From Muscardinus avellanarius (Eukaryota; Chordata; Mammalia; Rodentia; Gliridae), in NCBI GenBank assembly GCA_963383645.1, contig OY726557.1, forward strand, positions 150,403,860-150,467,859: a stretch of DNA of 64,000 nt, written 5' to 3'. Below, in pieces: positions 33,401 through 47,900 of this stretch (the first letter of the stretch is position 1; each line of letters starts with the position of its first letter). A program made the position numbers and the translations under genes. The notes below the pieces were generated by a model. The model worked only from the letters and a program-made list of their open reading frames with translations. It did not search any database and had not been told where the DNA came from.

Positions 33401-36400
33401 ATGGATTGAATCCAGGGCTTCCACATCTCTAGGCAAGCACTTTACTGCCTAGGTACATCCCCAGACCTTTTTATTTTGAGATAGATTCACTGAGTTGTCC
33501 AGGCTGGCCTCAAACTGGCCTTACTCCTGCCTTAGCCTCTAGAGTAGCTATCACATCTGGCCTCAGTTGTCTTTTAAATAGCTGTATTATATGTATATAG
33601 TTTTTGTTTATTTATTTTGGTGCTGGGGGTTAAGCCCAGGGCCTTGCACATCTTCTACCACTGAGCCACGCCCTCAAACCTTTATGTATGCTTTTAAATA
33701 GCAAATTTAATATATTCTAATTAAAACAATTTTCTACATCTGTAATACTAGAAAGTGAAAGTCTCCTATAATTACTATCTCCTCCTTATAACACCTCAGT
33801 GTACTGTTAGTACTTATTCAAACTTAATGATACCACCTTGTACAAAAAAAAGCTTAAAATTAAGGTTTTGGTTTCAGATCACATATTCACATCATCTTGG
33901 CAGCCTTGATCTCATCACAGGCAGCTGAAAGCATTGGCTATGTAGTGTGAAAGGCTACTTTTTTTTCTTTTTCAGTACTGGGGATGGAACCCAGGGGCAT
34001 CCCACCTCTGAGTTACACTCCCAGTCCTATTTTTTTCCTTTATTTTGAAACAGGGTCTCTCTAGTTTTAGAGGGCCTCACTAAGTAGCTGAGGATGGCGA
34101 AGACCTACTATTCTCCTGTCCCAGCCTCCCTAGTACTGGGATTACAAGCATGGGCCACCATGCCCAGCTCGGCTAGCTAGCTACATTCTTCTGTTAAGAA
34201 AAACTATATGTCCTTATCTTCATACTATACTTGTAATGTAATAATGGTACTGTAAAATCCATCTGAGCTGACTTGGTCTTATCTATGACTTACAAAGCTG
34301 AAGTCTTTTTATCCCTTGAGAAAGATAATGTACATGATATACGTTCACAAACATATCAGAATCAGTCACTAAGCCAAACATGAGGAGGAGGAAAGAGGGA
34401 GGGAATGGAGAGGGAATTGGGTAAGTGCTAAGTGAGTGATATGTGCATGTATGCTTTACCATCTTTTACCCCATCAAGATGTATGACTACAATGCACCAG
34501 TAAACAAATTTTAAAAAGAAAACTAGAGGCTTCTCTTGACTAACTTAATAGTAATATTTCAAGATTAATTCCAGTACTTGGGAGGCTGAGACAGGAAAAT
34601 CTCAGGTTCGAGGCTAATCTCAGCTACTTAGTGAGGCCCTCCACAAGTAGTGAGACCCTGTTTCAAAAATAAAGAATGAGTCAGGTGTGATGACTTATGC
34701 TTGTAATCCCAGCATTCTGCCGGTGGAGACCAGAGGATTGCGATTTGCAGACAGCCTCAGCTACTTAGTGAGGCCCCTTGCAATTCAGTGGGACTCTGTT
34801 TCAAAACTAAAGAATAAAAATTAGGGCTATGGGTGTCACTCAGAGGTAGACTGTCCCTGGGTTCCATCTCCAGTACCGCAAAATAAATAACTAAATTAAT
34901 TAATTAAAAAAATAAAGACAGAATGAAATACGGCTTGGGGTGTAACTTGGAGGTTGAATGCCCCTGGTTTCAACCCCTCCCCGTTCCACAAAATGACTCT
35001 GTTTTTATAATAGTAAATACAATTCTATCATGGTATTTCATATAAGATTTTTTTTTTTAATCTGGCTCAGTCACAAAGGAGACCTAGCTGACATAATTGC
35101 TTTATTGCAAGCCTGATAAAAAATATGAGAATTCATGTACTGTTTTACATTCTGTAATAGAGAATGAAGAAAGAAATAAGGTAATTATTAAATTTTGGAC
35201 TTAGATGGACATAAGCTACTTCTGTTTCTACGTTAACTAATGCCTTGTTTAGGACCAATTCTGGAAGTGAATGTAGTGATTTTCATGAGTCATTTTTATA
35301 ATATATGTATTTTTCAAGAATTAAATTATATTTAAGAATATTTACAAAAGATAATGATACTTTTAGTAAGAAATATTCTCTGATTATATTAAACTATGTT
35401 ATTTACAAAAGGTAATGATACTTTGTTTTAATAAGAAATATTTTCTGATTGTTGTATTAAACTATGTTGTTGCTGACAAATCCTAGATTAAGAAACTTCA
35501 CTTTTGTTTCTTTAAATTCTTTCAATAGCAAATATTTACTCAGTAGGCTCTCAGTAAAATTTTTATAATACACAAGTTCAAATTTTTGTGCATATTATGA
35601 TAGTAAGGGAGCATTTCTTTACTGCTTTTAAAAGTTTCTTATTATAATGTGTTTAAAGAATACTTCAAACCTTGTAATTCTAAATCCTATAGCAAATAAT
35701 TATATATTATTGAGGCCATGCCAAAATTCTAATTTAGTTTTGTGTGAACTATATATTTATAAATACTTTTAGCAGAATGGCTTGTTTTATGCTGATAATA
35801 AATAATAATAAAATCTATACATTATTTTTGTTTTTCAAGGTCCTGATGAAGTTGTAGGCCCAGAAGGAATGGAAAAATTTTGTGAAGACATTGGTGTCGA
35901 ACCTGAAAATGTATGTTTTATTTCAAAGTAGAATACAATATAAGTGGGGTATAATATTCATAAATTTTTAAAAATGGAGACTATATTTTTATATGAAGGT
36001 TTTGTTTCTTCATGTTGTAAATTTGTGCTTGGGGCATTTTTAATCAGTTTAAGCTGGAAAAATTGTTCTGATGATACAGATATCATTTGTAATAGTGTGA
36101 GATTCTACCTTCATAAATTATTAGAACATTATACTTTTAAGAAATTGGCACATCTCAATTTCTTTATAGTTAATAATTCAAGAGGCTATAGTCTTTAATA
36201 GTTTGAAGTATAGAAATAGTTGTATAAAAATGCTCTCCATGGTAAATGTAGATAAAATTATTTCTATGCTGACTTCTCCCCTATCCTTTATGTTCTGTTC
36301 TTTCCAGATTATTATGTTAGTTTTAGCGTGGAAATTGGAGGCTGAAAGCATGGGATTTTTTACCAAGGAAGAATGGTTAAAGGGAATGACTTCATTACAG

Positions 36401-38070
36401 TAAGAAATTTCTTTAAAAAACAAATTTGATGGCCTATTTGAATCTTAATATTTTGTGCTTCATAATTTTCAGGAATAGGGTTTTAACTTTCAATAATCAA
36501 ATTGGTTTTTTCTATAACAATCAGTTTGAGGATTGACAAAAATATATCCTGGTTTTAGCAAGTAAATATTACCCACTTTTCATATTGTTTAAGAAAGAAC
36601 TTCAGTACAATTGTTTTAAATTCATTGATTCTCTTGTTGAATGAATTAAAAGTCTGTGGTCAAAGTATTATATGTACACCAGCTGTTTGACTAACAGAGA
36701 CTTTTCCATTCTGAATATAGAGCTCTGCTATATGAGGAATTTGTTCATTGCGCAGTCCTAGGCTTTAGGGCCTCCTCACTCTTCCCTTTAATAAACTTGA
36801 AGATAGAATTACATGATACGTATATTTTAATTATGTGATAACTCACATGATACTTTTATGATTGTTGCTTTGTTTTGTTTTACTACATGAATCTCATGTG
36901 GGAATGTATGGCTCCCGTGAAGTTTTAGTCATTTTATTGACATATAGTTTAAGTTACTGTCTTTGAATATTTTTAATAAATTACAGAATTACTTGTTTAT
37001 AAAAATCTTGATTTTGGCCAGGCGTGGTGGCGCACGCTTGTAATCCCCGCGCTTGGGAGGCAGAGACAGGAGGATCGCACATGTTCGAAGCCAGCCACGT
37101 GCGCTGGCTTAGGAGACCCTGTTTCCAAATAAAAAAATCTAAAAATAGGTCTGGGAGTGTAGCCCAGAGGTAGAAGGGCTTCCAGGAACCCCAGTACCAA
37201 CAAAAAATAAATAAATAAATAAATAAATAAAATAAATAAAAATAAAAATCTTGATTTTGGCTTTGCAGAGTAAAGTGTATTCAATTTCAGAATCAGCCAG
37301 GTGTGGTTGTGCATGCTTGTAATCCCAGTGCTTGGGAGGCTGAGACAGGAGAATTGCACAAGTTCGAAGCCAGCCTCAGCTACTTAGGCTCTCAGCAACT
37401 TAGTGAGACCCTGTTTCCAAATCAAATATAAAACAAGGTCTGGAATTAGAGCCCAGAGGTAGAAGAGCCCCTGCGGTTTTACCCCCAGTACCCCCCCCCA
37501 CACACACACACATGCCCTTTAATTTCAGAATCAATTAGATATTTTGTGCTCATTTTATATGTCATATTTCTAATGCTTATTCAAAAATAGGAATTCATTA
37601 ATTCATAATGATTATAAGGCAGAAACAGAATTTTGTTTGTGCTTTTATTAAGACACTTATTCTTAAAAGTATATTTGATTATATAACAGTTAAGCTTTTA
37701 TATTTGAATTTTCAGTGTTGAATTTTGTAATTTTCTTTTTATAAAAGCATTATCATAGATATTTTATAATTTTTCTTGGGTAAAAGCTTTTTCTCATGAA
37801 TCAAAACATAAATTCTTAAAGAGATTATTTATAATTAAGAAGTCTGAGACTCAAAGATATTGAGAAAATATTTTGCAAAGTTCATGCAGTTCCTTAAAAG
37901 CAGAGTTGGAATCTAGTATATAAATTTTCTGGTTATCAGTCTATTGTGTGATACTTTGTATTATGTTGCTTTCATATATAATTTTTTTTTTTTTTTTTTG
38001 AACTGGGGATTGAACCCAGGGGTATTCTACATCCAAGCTATATACCCTTCACCTTATGTATCTTTCTTTC

Positions 38071-38146
<76 letters not shown>

Positions 38147-38459
38147 TGTGGTGCTGGGGATTGAACTCAGGTGCATTCTACCGCCAATCTACACTCCCAG
38201 CCCTGAAACGGTCTCACTAAGTTGTGGAGGGCCTAATGAAATAGCTGAGGCTGGCCGCGAACCCTGATCCTCCTGTCTCAGCTACCCAAGTACTGGGATT
38301 ACAAGCATGTACCACCACAACTGGCTTTATTTTCTTATTTTAGGGTCTTACTATATGGTAAAGAGCCTCACTAAGTAGTTGAGGCTGATTGAAATCCTCC
38401 TGTCTCAGCCTCCCAAGTATTGGAATTCCAAACATGTATTATCACACCCAGCTAAAGTA

Positions 38460-38517
<58 letters not shown>

Positions 38518-41500
38518 ACTGGGGATTGAACATAGGGGCATTCTATCTCTAAGCTTCACCCCAGCCCTATTTTTTTCTTTTTTTTGGATCTCACTAAGTT
38601 GTATAAATTAGATTTTTGATGGAGGGCCATTACTAACTTTTTAAATAAAAGTATTTGCAACCAAGACTGAATTCTGTCAATTCTGAAATTCTTTAGGCTA
38701 TTTTCTTTCATAAAATTAACTTTTTAGAGAAAGATTAAATAATATAAACAAAGAGATACATAGAATATAAAGTAGCTCTTTCACAACCCAGTCAGTAACA
38801 TGGCTTATTATTAAAACATTGTATTTGACATTATAAGTGCTTTTTGTATTAACTGTTGTTTTGATCTCCTTTTTAGAATATCTCAGCTAATAAGCGGCTT
38901 TGTGTTTATAAACCAGAAAGTTCCATGTTGTTTGTTTTGCATAAACTGATATAAGGACTGTAATAAACATGTGTAAATAAAACTTCTCTAATATTTACTC
39001 CTGAATAATTAGTGTATGGTCTTGAGTACAAGAACAGAAATTGACTAGCCCTTGAGCATGGATTTTATTAGCATTATGTTTTCTTTAGGAAGTTCAAAGG
39101 CTATGCAAAATAAAAGAAATTAATAAGTTTTAAAGTTTGCCCCAGAAATTTTATCTTTCGCTTATTTTTAACCTTTGCCCATCTGCCTAGAACCATAGAG
39201 CCTAGAAGCTACACAAAGCATTTTTGGTTGGGAAAATGGTTGTTTTTTCCCCATGATCTAAATTGCTCTGTAAAATACAAAGTTTCTTCCTTGACTTATC
39301 CATTTCTTATTACTCCCTAAATCTTCTGAAAAACTTGCTAGAAAGAAAATAGCTTGGAATACAAAATAAGACAGATAAAGTAATCTATGTGTCTTATTTA
39401 AGCAATTATTGTTGTTTACTTAGATTAATATAATAAAATTTTAAAATGTGAAAGTTTATAGCCCAATTCCCTGTGTATATTTTTAGAATTTAATTTTATG
39501 TAAGGCATCTGATTTGTTGATCTTTAAGTCATCTTAAGATAGTTATTAGTTGTTTTAATTAATTAGTTTTAACTAAAATCTGTAAAATATTAGTAGAACT
39601 ATGCTAGAGAATAGAAAGAGTCTGGTAGTTAAAACATAAACTGGTCAAGGATAGTGAGCTATAATAATTATGGTTTACTATAATTTATATTGTGTAATGC
39701 TTTATAGTTTCAGAAGACTTCATATTCATTTAGGTTTATTTATACACTTTCTAAAAACAAATTGGCTTTCCATTTTGTGCGAGGAAATTTGCATTTGAAT
39801 TTATATATAATTGGACTAGGTTGCCTGTTTTGTAAGTTTCAGAGAATGAAATTACCATGTGCTTTCCACATATGTATTAAATAAGTACTGTCACTTACCT
39901 GAAAGTGATCATAGTGAGGCATAAGACACAGCTCTGACCCTTTTTTTAGATATAATAGGGCACTAAAGATATTACAGTATTATAACTAAATCCAGACAGC
40001 ATGACAGTGTTTGAGTAAAAGTGCAAAATGCTAAGAAAGCAAAGATAATAGTTAACTTCAATTGAGTTAGATAAGGAAATCTTTATAGATGTGGAATTTG
40101 AATTGGAACTTTTAGGAGTAATTAGGATTTTGATGGTTGTTGATATGGGAAAATGTTTCAAAAGAAAGAAATTATAAGCATAGCCCTGAACAAAAGCATG
40201 CATTTGAAGCAAATAATTTGGTTAGAATCATGAAGTAGATAAAGTTGCAAATAATGGATTTTAAATTGTAGATAATTGTGATAATTATTGCATTGTAGAG
40301 GGTGTTAGTTAAATGCTGAAGTTTAAACCCCATGTTATAGATATTGGGAAATAATCAGAGTTTTAATCACTGGAATCATCATTTATTGGATAGTTTTACC
40401 AAGCAGGTACTGTTTGTTCTTTTTATTTTTTTGGTGGCTCTGGATACTGAACCCAGGGTCTTGCCATATGCTAGGCAAGCACTTTGCTACTGAATTACAT
40501 CCTGGCCCTTTTTATTTTGATATAGGATCTCACTGAGTTACCCAGGCTGGATTCAAACTTGCCATCTTCCTGCCTGGGATTACAGGTGTGTGTCACCATA
40601 CCAGCTAGAAATTGTTCTTAATGTTTTAAAGTCTAAGACTTTATTGAGACTTAAGAAAACTGTGTACTATGTCTCCATTAAGGTGTGCATGTACTGTCAC
40701 AGTCACACAAAATTTTACCTAATTTTTTAGGAGTTTATGGATCTTTGTCTTCCCCCATCTATAGATTCAGAGTTCCAAGAATACTTGGACATTTTTGTTC
40801 TGGAATACTCTACCGGAATAGAGAATTTTCTCATGTATTCAGGCTAAAAGTTTGGTGTTGGAACAAGGTAGAGTATCATGCTGGTGGAGAAAACAGCCTT
40901 TGAAGTCTTTGAAGAGGACTGTATTTGTGATAATGAAATAAAGAGGCAATAGGATAGTATCTGACTACAGTGATGGTAACTAAGTTACCTGGCGGGTATT
41001 CTTCATATTGAGCCCTGGATTTTGAAGATTAAAGGGAATCACCTGGCTTGACTTTTCTTTAAGAAAGAAGAGAACGGGAAATATTTATTCAGTTGTTTAG
41101 TAGAAGTTGGGTAGATGGGATGCTGGAGTAGATAGTGTATGTGACTACCATTCTGTTGGTATTTTGAACCCAATTACTACCTAGTTAGCATCTCTCCTTG
41201 GTTGTTTCCCTCGGGTCATCATGGCAGTTTTAAGATGTCACATTTTCACATGACCCTGTAGATTACTGTTGTAGTTGAAACCTGATTTAAAGAAAGCTCC
41301 TCATTTTTAATGAAGTAGAAATTCCTCCTTTGGTGATCAGAAGTCTAGTAACACCCAGTAAAATAATTTACAAGTTCTAATGTTGAAATTTTAACCCATT
41401 GTGTTCACGTTCTGATTGCCATTGGTATTCTAATTGCCATCTCCTCTCCATATCACTTGGAGAGGATAGTGATACCATATCATGCAAGTGTTCTTAAACA

Positions 41501-41930
41501 TTTCTGTTGATAAAGTCTCTTGCTTCCCATAACTTACTGGTTAGGTATACTTTTTATTTGTTTTTGTAGAGGGAATATTTTTTCTAAATTTTTAAGTTCT
41601 GATCTGTTGGCATTGATAACTATTCTGAGTTTATTTGGGGACTAATAAAGAATTGTATTGGTGACTAGTTGGTGACTACTTGGCTGTGTTCATTGATTTG
41701 CTAGGTCCCTTCACTGTCTTTGTTGATAACAGTAATAAATGTGGAGGTTTGTGCTCTTCTTTTTTTTGTTTTCATTCTCTAGAAAGCATTGTTAATTCCA
41801 TTGAATTCTTTCTCTTCTAAGGATTTATAGTAGACCATTGGGACTTGTAGGTCATAGTTTAGACAAGAAAGTGTATTGTAGGTGTTTTTAATCTATTTTG
41901 CCTTAAAAGGAGTATATTAAGCTAAGAATA

Positions 41931-41976
<46 letters not shown>

Positions 41977-44900
41977 ATACTGGGGATTGAGTTCAGGGGT
42001 ATTCTGTCTCTGAGCTACACCCCTAACCCTATTTTATTTTTTTTATTTTGAAACAGAGTTCCACTAAGTTGCAGACATCCTCACTAAGTGGGGCTGGCCG
42101 AGAATCTGTAATTTTTCTTTTTCAGCCAGTACAGATGTATACAACCACTCTCTGGCTTTGGGTTAAGCATTTAACACATGTATTCCCACTTATTCTTTGT
42201 GGTTATCATATGAAATTATTATTGCCACCATTTTTTAAGTGAGGAAACAGGCTGACAAAGGTTAAATTACTAACTTGCTTAGAGCCCAAAGTCTGAACAT
42301 TAAGAAGTTGGAATTTTAACCAAAGGCTCTTTGACTTGAATCTTTGTTCTCTCCATCTTATCTCTGTTTTAAAGCTTGTTCAGATCACATAAGTAATGCT
42401 GTACCTGTGGGATGTAAAGTATTTAGAAAAGATTATAATTCCTTGAGTTATCTCTTTAGTAACTTAACTGGGTCACTTACTGTGTGCCCTATGATTTTGT
42501 TTGATCTATACTTTTCCATTCACTTTCCTCCAAGTAGAAAGAAATCTTCAAATTTAGTTTTGGTGTGTAATTTTTTGGAGTGTTTCTCTGTGCTAGGGCC
42601 TGTGCTACATACGATCAATGATGATTTTCAAACTCTTGATGAGGAAAAGAATAACTTTTGGAATGTCAGAAGGCAAACTATCTTTTTTACCCTCTTGAGT
42701 CTGAAGTATACTAAGATATGCTACATGATATTTTGTGTAAAAATAAGAAAAAAAGTGAAGTATTGCTTTAAGCTACAAAGATACAGAAGATAGGTACACA
42801 CATGTATTTAGATACTTAAAGTGTCAAGTGGTAAATCTGGAAATCTTCAAGATTTCCATCTCTAATTTTCAAATATACTATCATGTTATCAGGAAATTTC
42901 TTTTCATTTCCACATGGTAGAAGTTCATGGAATTTTCAACTTTCATTAAAGCTTAATTTTTCACATAACGAATAATTCTTAAACTAACTGAAGCTACTTA
43001 CTGATATAGTAAGTAAGGCTTTCTAAACAGTAATAAGAATAGGGTTTTTTTTTTTTTTTTTCCCCTGTATGGTATTGTACACTCATTCATGTATAAGGAA
43101 TTTAGGCCCCTGCCAAATTAGACTTACTCAATTTTTTATTTACATTTTTGGCAACATGGCAGACTAGATGTGCAAAGAAACTATTCTCATGTAAAACACT
43201 TAAATGCTGGATAAAATAGAAAAACATTCTGAAAGCATACCTGAGCTTGCCTGTAAGTTAGAGGAAATGATCAGAGGATAGAGATGATGAGAGAGATTGC
43301 ATAGGGATCTATGGAGCTGGCACTTATCCTAAGGACACCTGCCTATTCCTAGTTACATGCTATTTGATATTAACCTGTTATGCATGTTGATAACGCAACA
43401 AATTGGAAGACCCAAGTGGGAATCATATTAAACAAAAACTCCTACATAAAAATATTGAGGACAAATCTACCCACTGTCTTAATTACCTGGACTTTGTTCT
43501 GCATATAACTGAAGAAAAAGGGTTTCAATTCAAAAGAATTCTTGTTGTAAATTTTCAGAATTCACTACTTGTATGAGCCAAGCTGAAAATGTATTTTAGT
43601 ATTTTTCCATGTAATTAGAGGACTCCTCCCATGTTTGTAGTGGTAGCAGTTGTGCAGTATTGGAATGCCTTTAAAATGGAAACCTTAGTTCTTGCAAAAA
43701 ATGGTTCTATTATCATTAGCTTACAATTAAAATCACTATAAACATTTTAGGAACTCAGTCTTCAGAAATAGACTTTAGAATTAGAACCTGTAAGATTCGT
43801 TTTTGAGCTATAATTTAATATAAGATATAGAGCTAAAGAAATTGGGAATGGCCCGAGTTGATCAGATTTTAAATAATTAAATTTCTGAAAATGAAAAACT
43901 TTATGGGTAAGATAGGAAATGAATAGATATAGTTGAAGCAAGCTACAATATCTGAGGAAATTAATGCAAAAAGAAGATAAAGAGGAGCCAGATATGGTAG
44001 TTTATGATTGTAATCCCAGTACTTGGGAGGCGAGACAGGAGGATCATAGTTCTCGTCCTTAATCGGCCTACTTCAGCTACTTAAGTGAGGCCCTCTGCAA
44101 CTTAGTGAGACCCTGTTTCAAAATATATATTCTAAAAAAATATATATATACATATATATATATTCTAGGTAAAATTCCTTCATTGAATATGTGGGTTGTA
44201 AAATTTTCCCCTTCTGTAATTTTTTATCCTCTTAAAACAGTCTTTTGCAGAACAAATTTTTTAATTTTAAGTCCAGTTTATCAAGTTTTTCCTGTCATGG
44301 ATTTAACTTTTAACATCAAGTCCAAAAATGTTTTGCCTAGCTCTATATCCTGAGACAGGGACGTTCTACCTCCACACTACACCCCCACCTATTTTTATTT
44401 TTTTATTTTTGAAACAAGATCTTGCTAAGTTTCTAAGGTTGGCCTCAAACCTGTGATCCTCCTGTTTAAGCCTCCCAAGTACTAGGATTATAGGTACATA
44501 CCACTATGCCCAGCTTCTCTTTTGTATTTCTAGAAGACTTGTACTTAATATGTTTTACACTTAAGTTAGTGGTGTATTTCGAATTAAGTTCTGTAAAAGG
44601 CATGAAACTCAGGGGTCTTGTGTTTCTTTGTTTAAATATACATTTATTGGTACGTTGTAATCACACATCATAATGAAGTTAAGAATGATAGGGACATTCA
44701 TAAACACAGCACTCAAGCTTCCCCCAGATCCCACCCAGTCCTTCCCCTTCCTGTACATGGTATTAAGATGGGCATTGATAATTTCATGTATGTACATAGC
44801 ATCAGTGGAAATGTTTTCTTTATCATTTCTCCTCCCCCTAACTCCCCCCGCCCCATTGTTCCATTGGGCTTTGGATTTCATTGCCTATGGTTGTCACTTG

Positions 44901-47900
44901 TTTTGGCATCATTTATTCAAAGTGCTCTTTCCTCCATTGAATTGCTTTTGCACTTTGTCTGAAATCAGTCGGATGTATTTATGTAGGTCTATTTTGTGGC
45001 TCTTTGTTCTTTCTGTTACATTGTTATGTCTTAAATTTTTACCCAGGACATACAGTCTAAATTACTGTGGCTATATAACCTTAAAATCATATAGACTGGT
45101 TCATGTTTTTTTTTTCTTCAAACTTCTTGTAGCTAATTTAGTTTCTTTGATTTTCCATATAAGTTTTAGAATATTCTGTTTTTATCTACAGACATATCTT
45201 GCTGATATTTTGGTTAAACTGCTTATGAATTGGGAGCTGATAGCTCTACTATTTACAGTTTTCCAGTATTGAAAGGTAGACATGTCTCAAAAATTTATTG
45301 ATTTATTTCAGTACTAGAGATCTAACCTAGTACCTCTAGCATGTTAAGTCCTTTACCACTGAGCCACCTCCATCTTCTTAGATGTTTGATTTCTTTCATC
45401 AGTCTTGTGTAGTGTTCAGTATACAAGTAATGTACATTTTATGATAAAATATCAATATTTTTAATTTTTGATCTAATTCATTTTTATCCCTGTTATTGCA
45501 TATTTAATTTCAATGTCTACATGTTCATTGCTAATATATAGAAATGAAATTAATTATTGTATGTTTATCTTGTATCCTGTGGCTTATAGTATTTTTTCTG
45601 AGTGTTCTTATCATAAATAGATGTTAAAATTTTTAATGTCTTTTCTGTGTTAAAATAATGTGGTCTTTACTTTCTTTTATAATTTTTACCTGGTGTTAGT
45701 ATCAAGGTAATGCTGGGAGCATTTATTATTTGAAAAATTGTGCAGAATAGGTTAATTGTATGATAATTGGAGATGTTTTCTCTCTTCTGTTTGCATTTAT
45801 TGTAAATTTCCCTATCCAAGTGTTCATTAGAGATATTGCTGTTTTTTACCTATATATTAATTTATAGTTTGGTTCCACCGTGATTAGAAAACACCCCCAG
45901 TTTTATTCACTTCTTATCTGTTGAGTTTTGCTGGTATGGTGTATTTCAGTTTATGTTCCATGGTGCTTGAAATGTATATATATTGTTACTGAGTAGAGAA
46001 TTCTGTTCATCTCAACTAGATCCTGTTGGTTTATGGTGTTACTAGATTCTCTATGTTTGATGATACACTATTTTTTCTGTCAACTGGTGAGAGAATGGAG
46101 ATGAAATCTTCAACTATACTTGTGTATTTCTCTTTTTTTTTTTTTTTTTCCCCAGTACTGGGGATTGAACCCAGGGGAATTCTACCTCTGAGCCCTATTT
46201 TTATTTTTATTTTCACTAAGTAGTTGATGGAGTCTGCAAACCACAATCCTGTTTCAGCCTACCAAATGCTGGGATTATACCTGCGCACCACCACTCCTGA
46301 CTCATTTCTTTCATTTTTTGCTTCACAGTTCTGTAGTTGTTTGGTGCATACTGGATTGTTTAAGAGTATTTAGAATCCCTATGGTATGTTTGCTTGGTAG
46401 ATTGCCACTATTACCATTATGTAATTATCCTCTCGGTTCTGATCATTTTCTTTGCTCTAAAAGATAAATTAGTTGATATTAATGTAGGTACTCTAAACTC
46501 TAAAAGGTATGTTAGCTGATATTAATGTAGGTACTTCTTTCTTTGATTAATGTATCTTTGATTCTCTCATTTTCTAATTCTAACTTTGGACCTACCTGTA
46601 TTGTTATTTTTAAAGTTAGTTTTTTCAGAACAGCATACACAGGTTATTTTAAAAAAATCTGCTGTCATTCTCCATCTTCTGGATGGTGTATTTAACACAC
46701 TTACATTTTATGTAATTATTGCTATATGACATATCAATATATGTATTATAGTTGAAAATTTTTCATCTTGTGCTTTCTTATATTTTATATTTCTTTTAGA
46801 TTTTTCTCATTTGGGGCTGAGATTTCTTTTCTTTTTTTTTTTTTTTTTTACTGTGCTATTTTTTTGGTACTGGGAATTGAACACAAGAATGTTTTACTCT
46901 TACTTCTGGGTTACATCCCAGCCCTATTTATTAATTTTGAAATAAGGTCTTCCTAGGTTGCTGGAGGCCCTGAAGCTGGCCTTCCTTTCTCAGCTCACAA
47001 GTGCTGGAATTACAGGAATGTGCCACCACATCCAGCAAAACACTGTGTACTTAATTGCTTGTAGAAACATTTTTATGTTAACTCCTTTAAAATCTACGTC
47101 AGAAAATTCTGAACATCTCTGCCATTTTTTTGTTTGCATGTATTGATTGTATTAATAAAATTTATATCTTCATAGTCTGTACATCCATAGCTGCCCTATT
47201 GCTTTAACTGTTGAGTTATTAATTTTGTCTTTTATGTGAAGTCTTGGTTCTTGGTATAAGTGACTTCTTTTATTGAAACCTGGGCATTTTGGATATTGTG
47301 TTAGGAAACTCTGGGTCTTACTAAACTTTTCTGTTTTAACTAGCTTTCATTAATCCCATTCTGGTAGGAGAAGTAGAGACTGTGCCCCTTTACATCCCAG
47401 AGGGATACTCCTTGTTGCTGCTGGTAGGGTGAGAGTTGTGGGTCCCCTTTAGGCTTCCACTGATGCCTTCTTGTCTGAAAGGGGTAAGAGTGCCTTCTTA
47501 CATAGCCTCCACTGACCTCCCTGGGGTTTTGTCCTTGTTACCACTGATGTTGCAAGCCCTAACTCTTCACAGTGACATCTCTACAACACCCAAAGGCAAA
47601 GGAGGACTGACTGCTCCTTATTGCCTGGTGTGAGGAGAACTTTATGTACCCCATGTGGTTTCCACCAGTACTTTAAGAGTTGAGAAAGAGGCCTTGTTTT
47701 TATTTCTGGTTAAGGTGGACATGTTATGTCTCCTTTCTCTCTGCACTGGCATTGATGTAGGTTGAACCACAGTTTGTTTTTATGGTATTTGACTAAAGTA
47801 GAATATTTAGTTTCTGAAGTTTTCTGTCTTCCTGGGCTGATCTTTTCCTTGTCTTTTGTTTAGAAAAAGATCAAGCTTTTACTGGGACTTTTTTGTTCTG

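Larger units (their letters stand above)
29417..35839 (+). other. DCUN1D5: DCUN1D5 intron 2
   Basis: 6.4 kb, rich in inserted SINEs between 29.7 and 35.0 kb, with MIR and L2-like fossils near 31.4-31.9 kb. The last 800 bp contain a tandem duplication (35340-35468) and nothing else recognisable. Confidence 0.8.

Noticed and set aside
38061..38147. Direct-repeat array resembling a CRISPR
   Set aside because: It is a pure TTTC microsatellite with no spacers; the window is mammalian nuclear DNA.
42344..42793. 149-codon plus-strand frame in intron 4
   Set aside because: It starts in a MIR fossil and continues into AT-rich intronic sequence without protein-like features.
44673..45272. 199-codon plus-strand open frame
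   Set aside because: The sequence is antisense L1 3' UTR and ORF2; the frame is chance readthrough.
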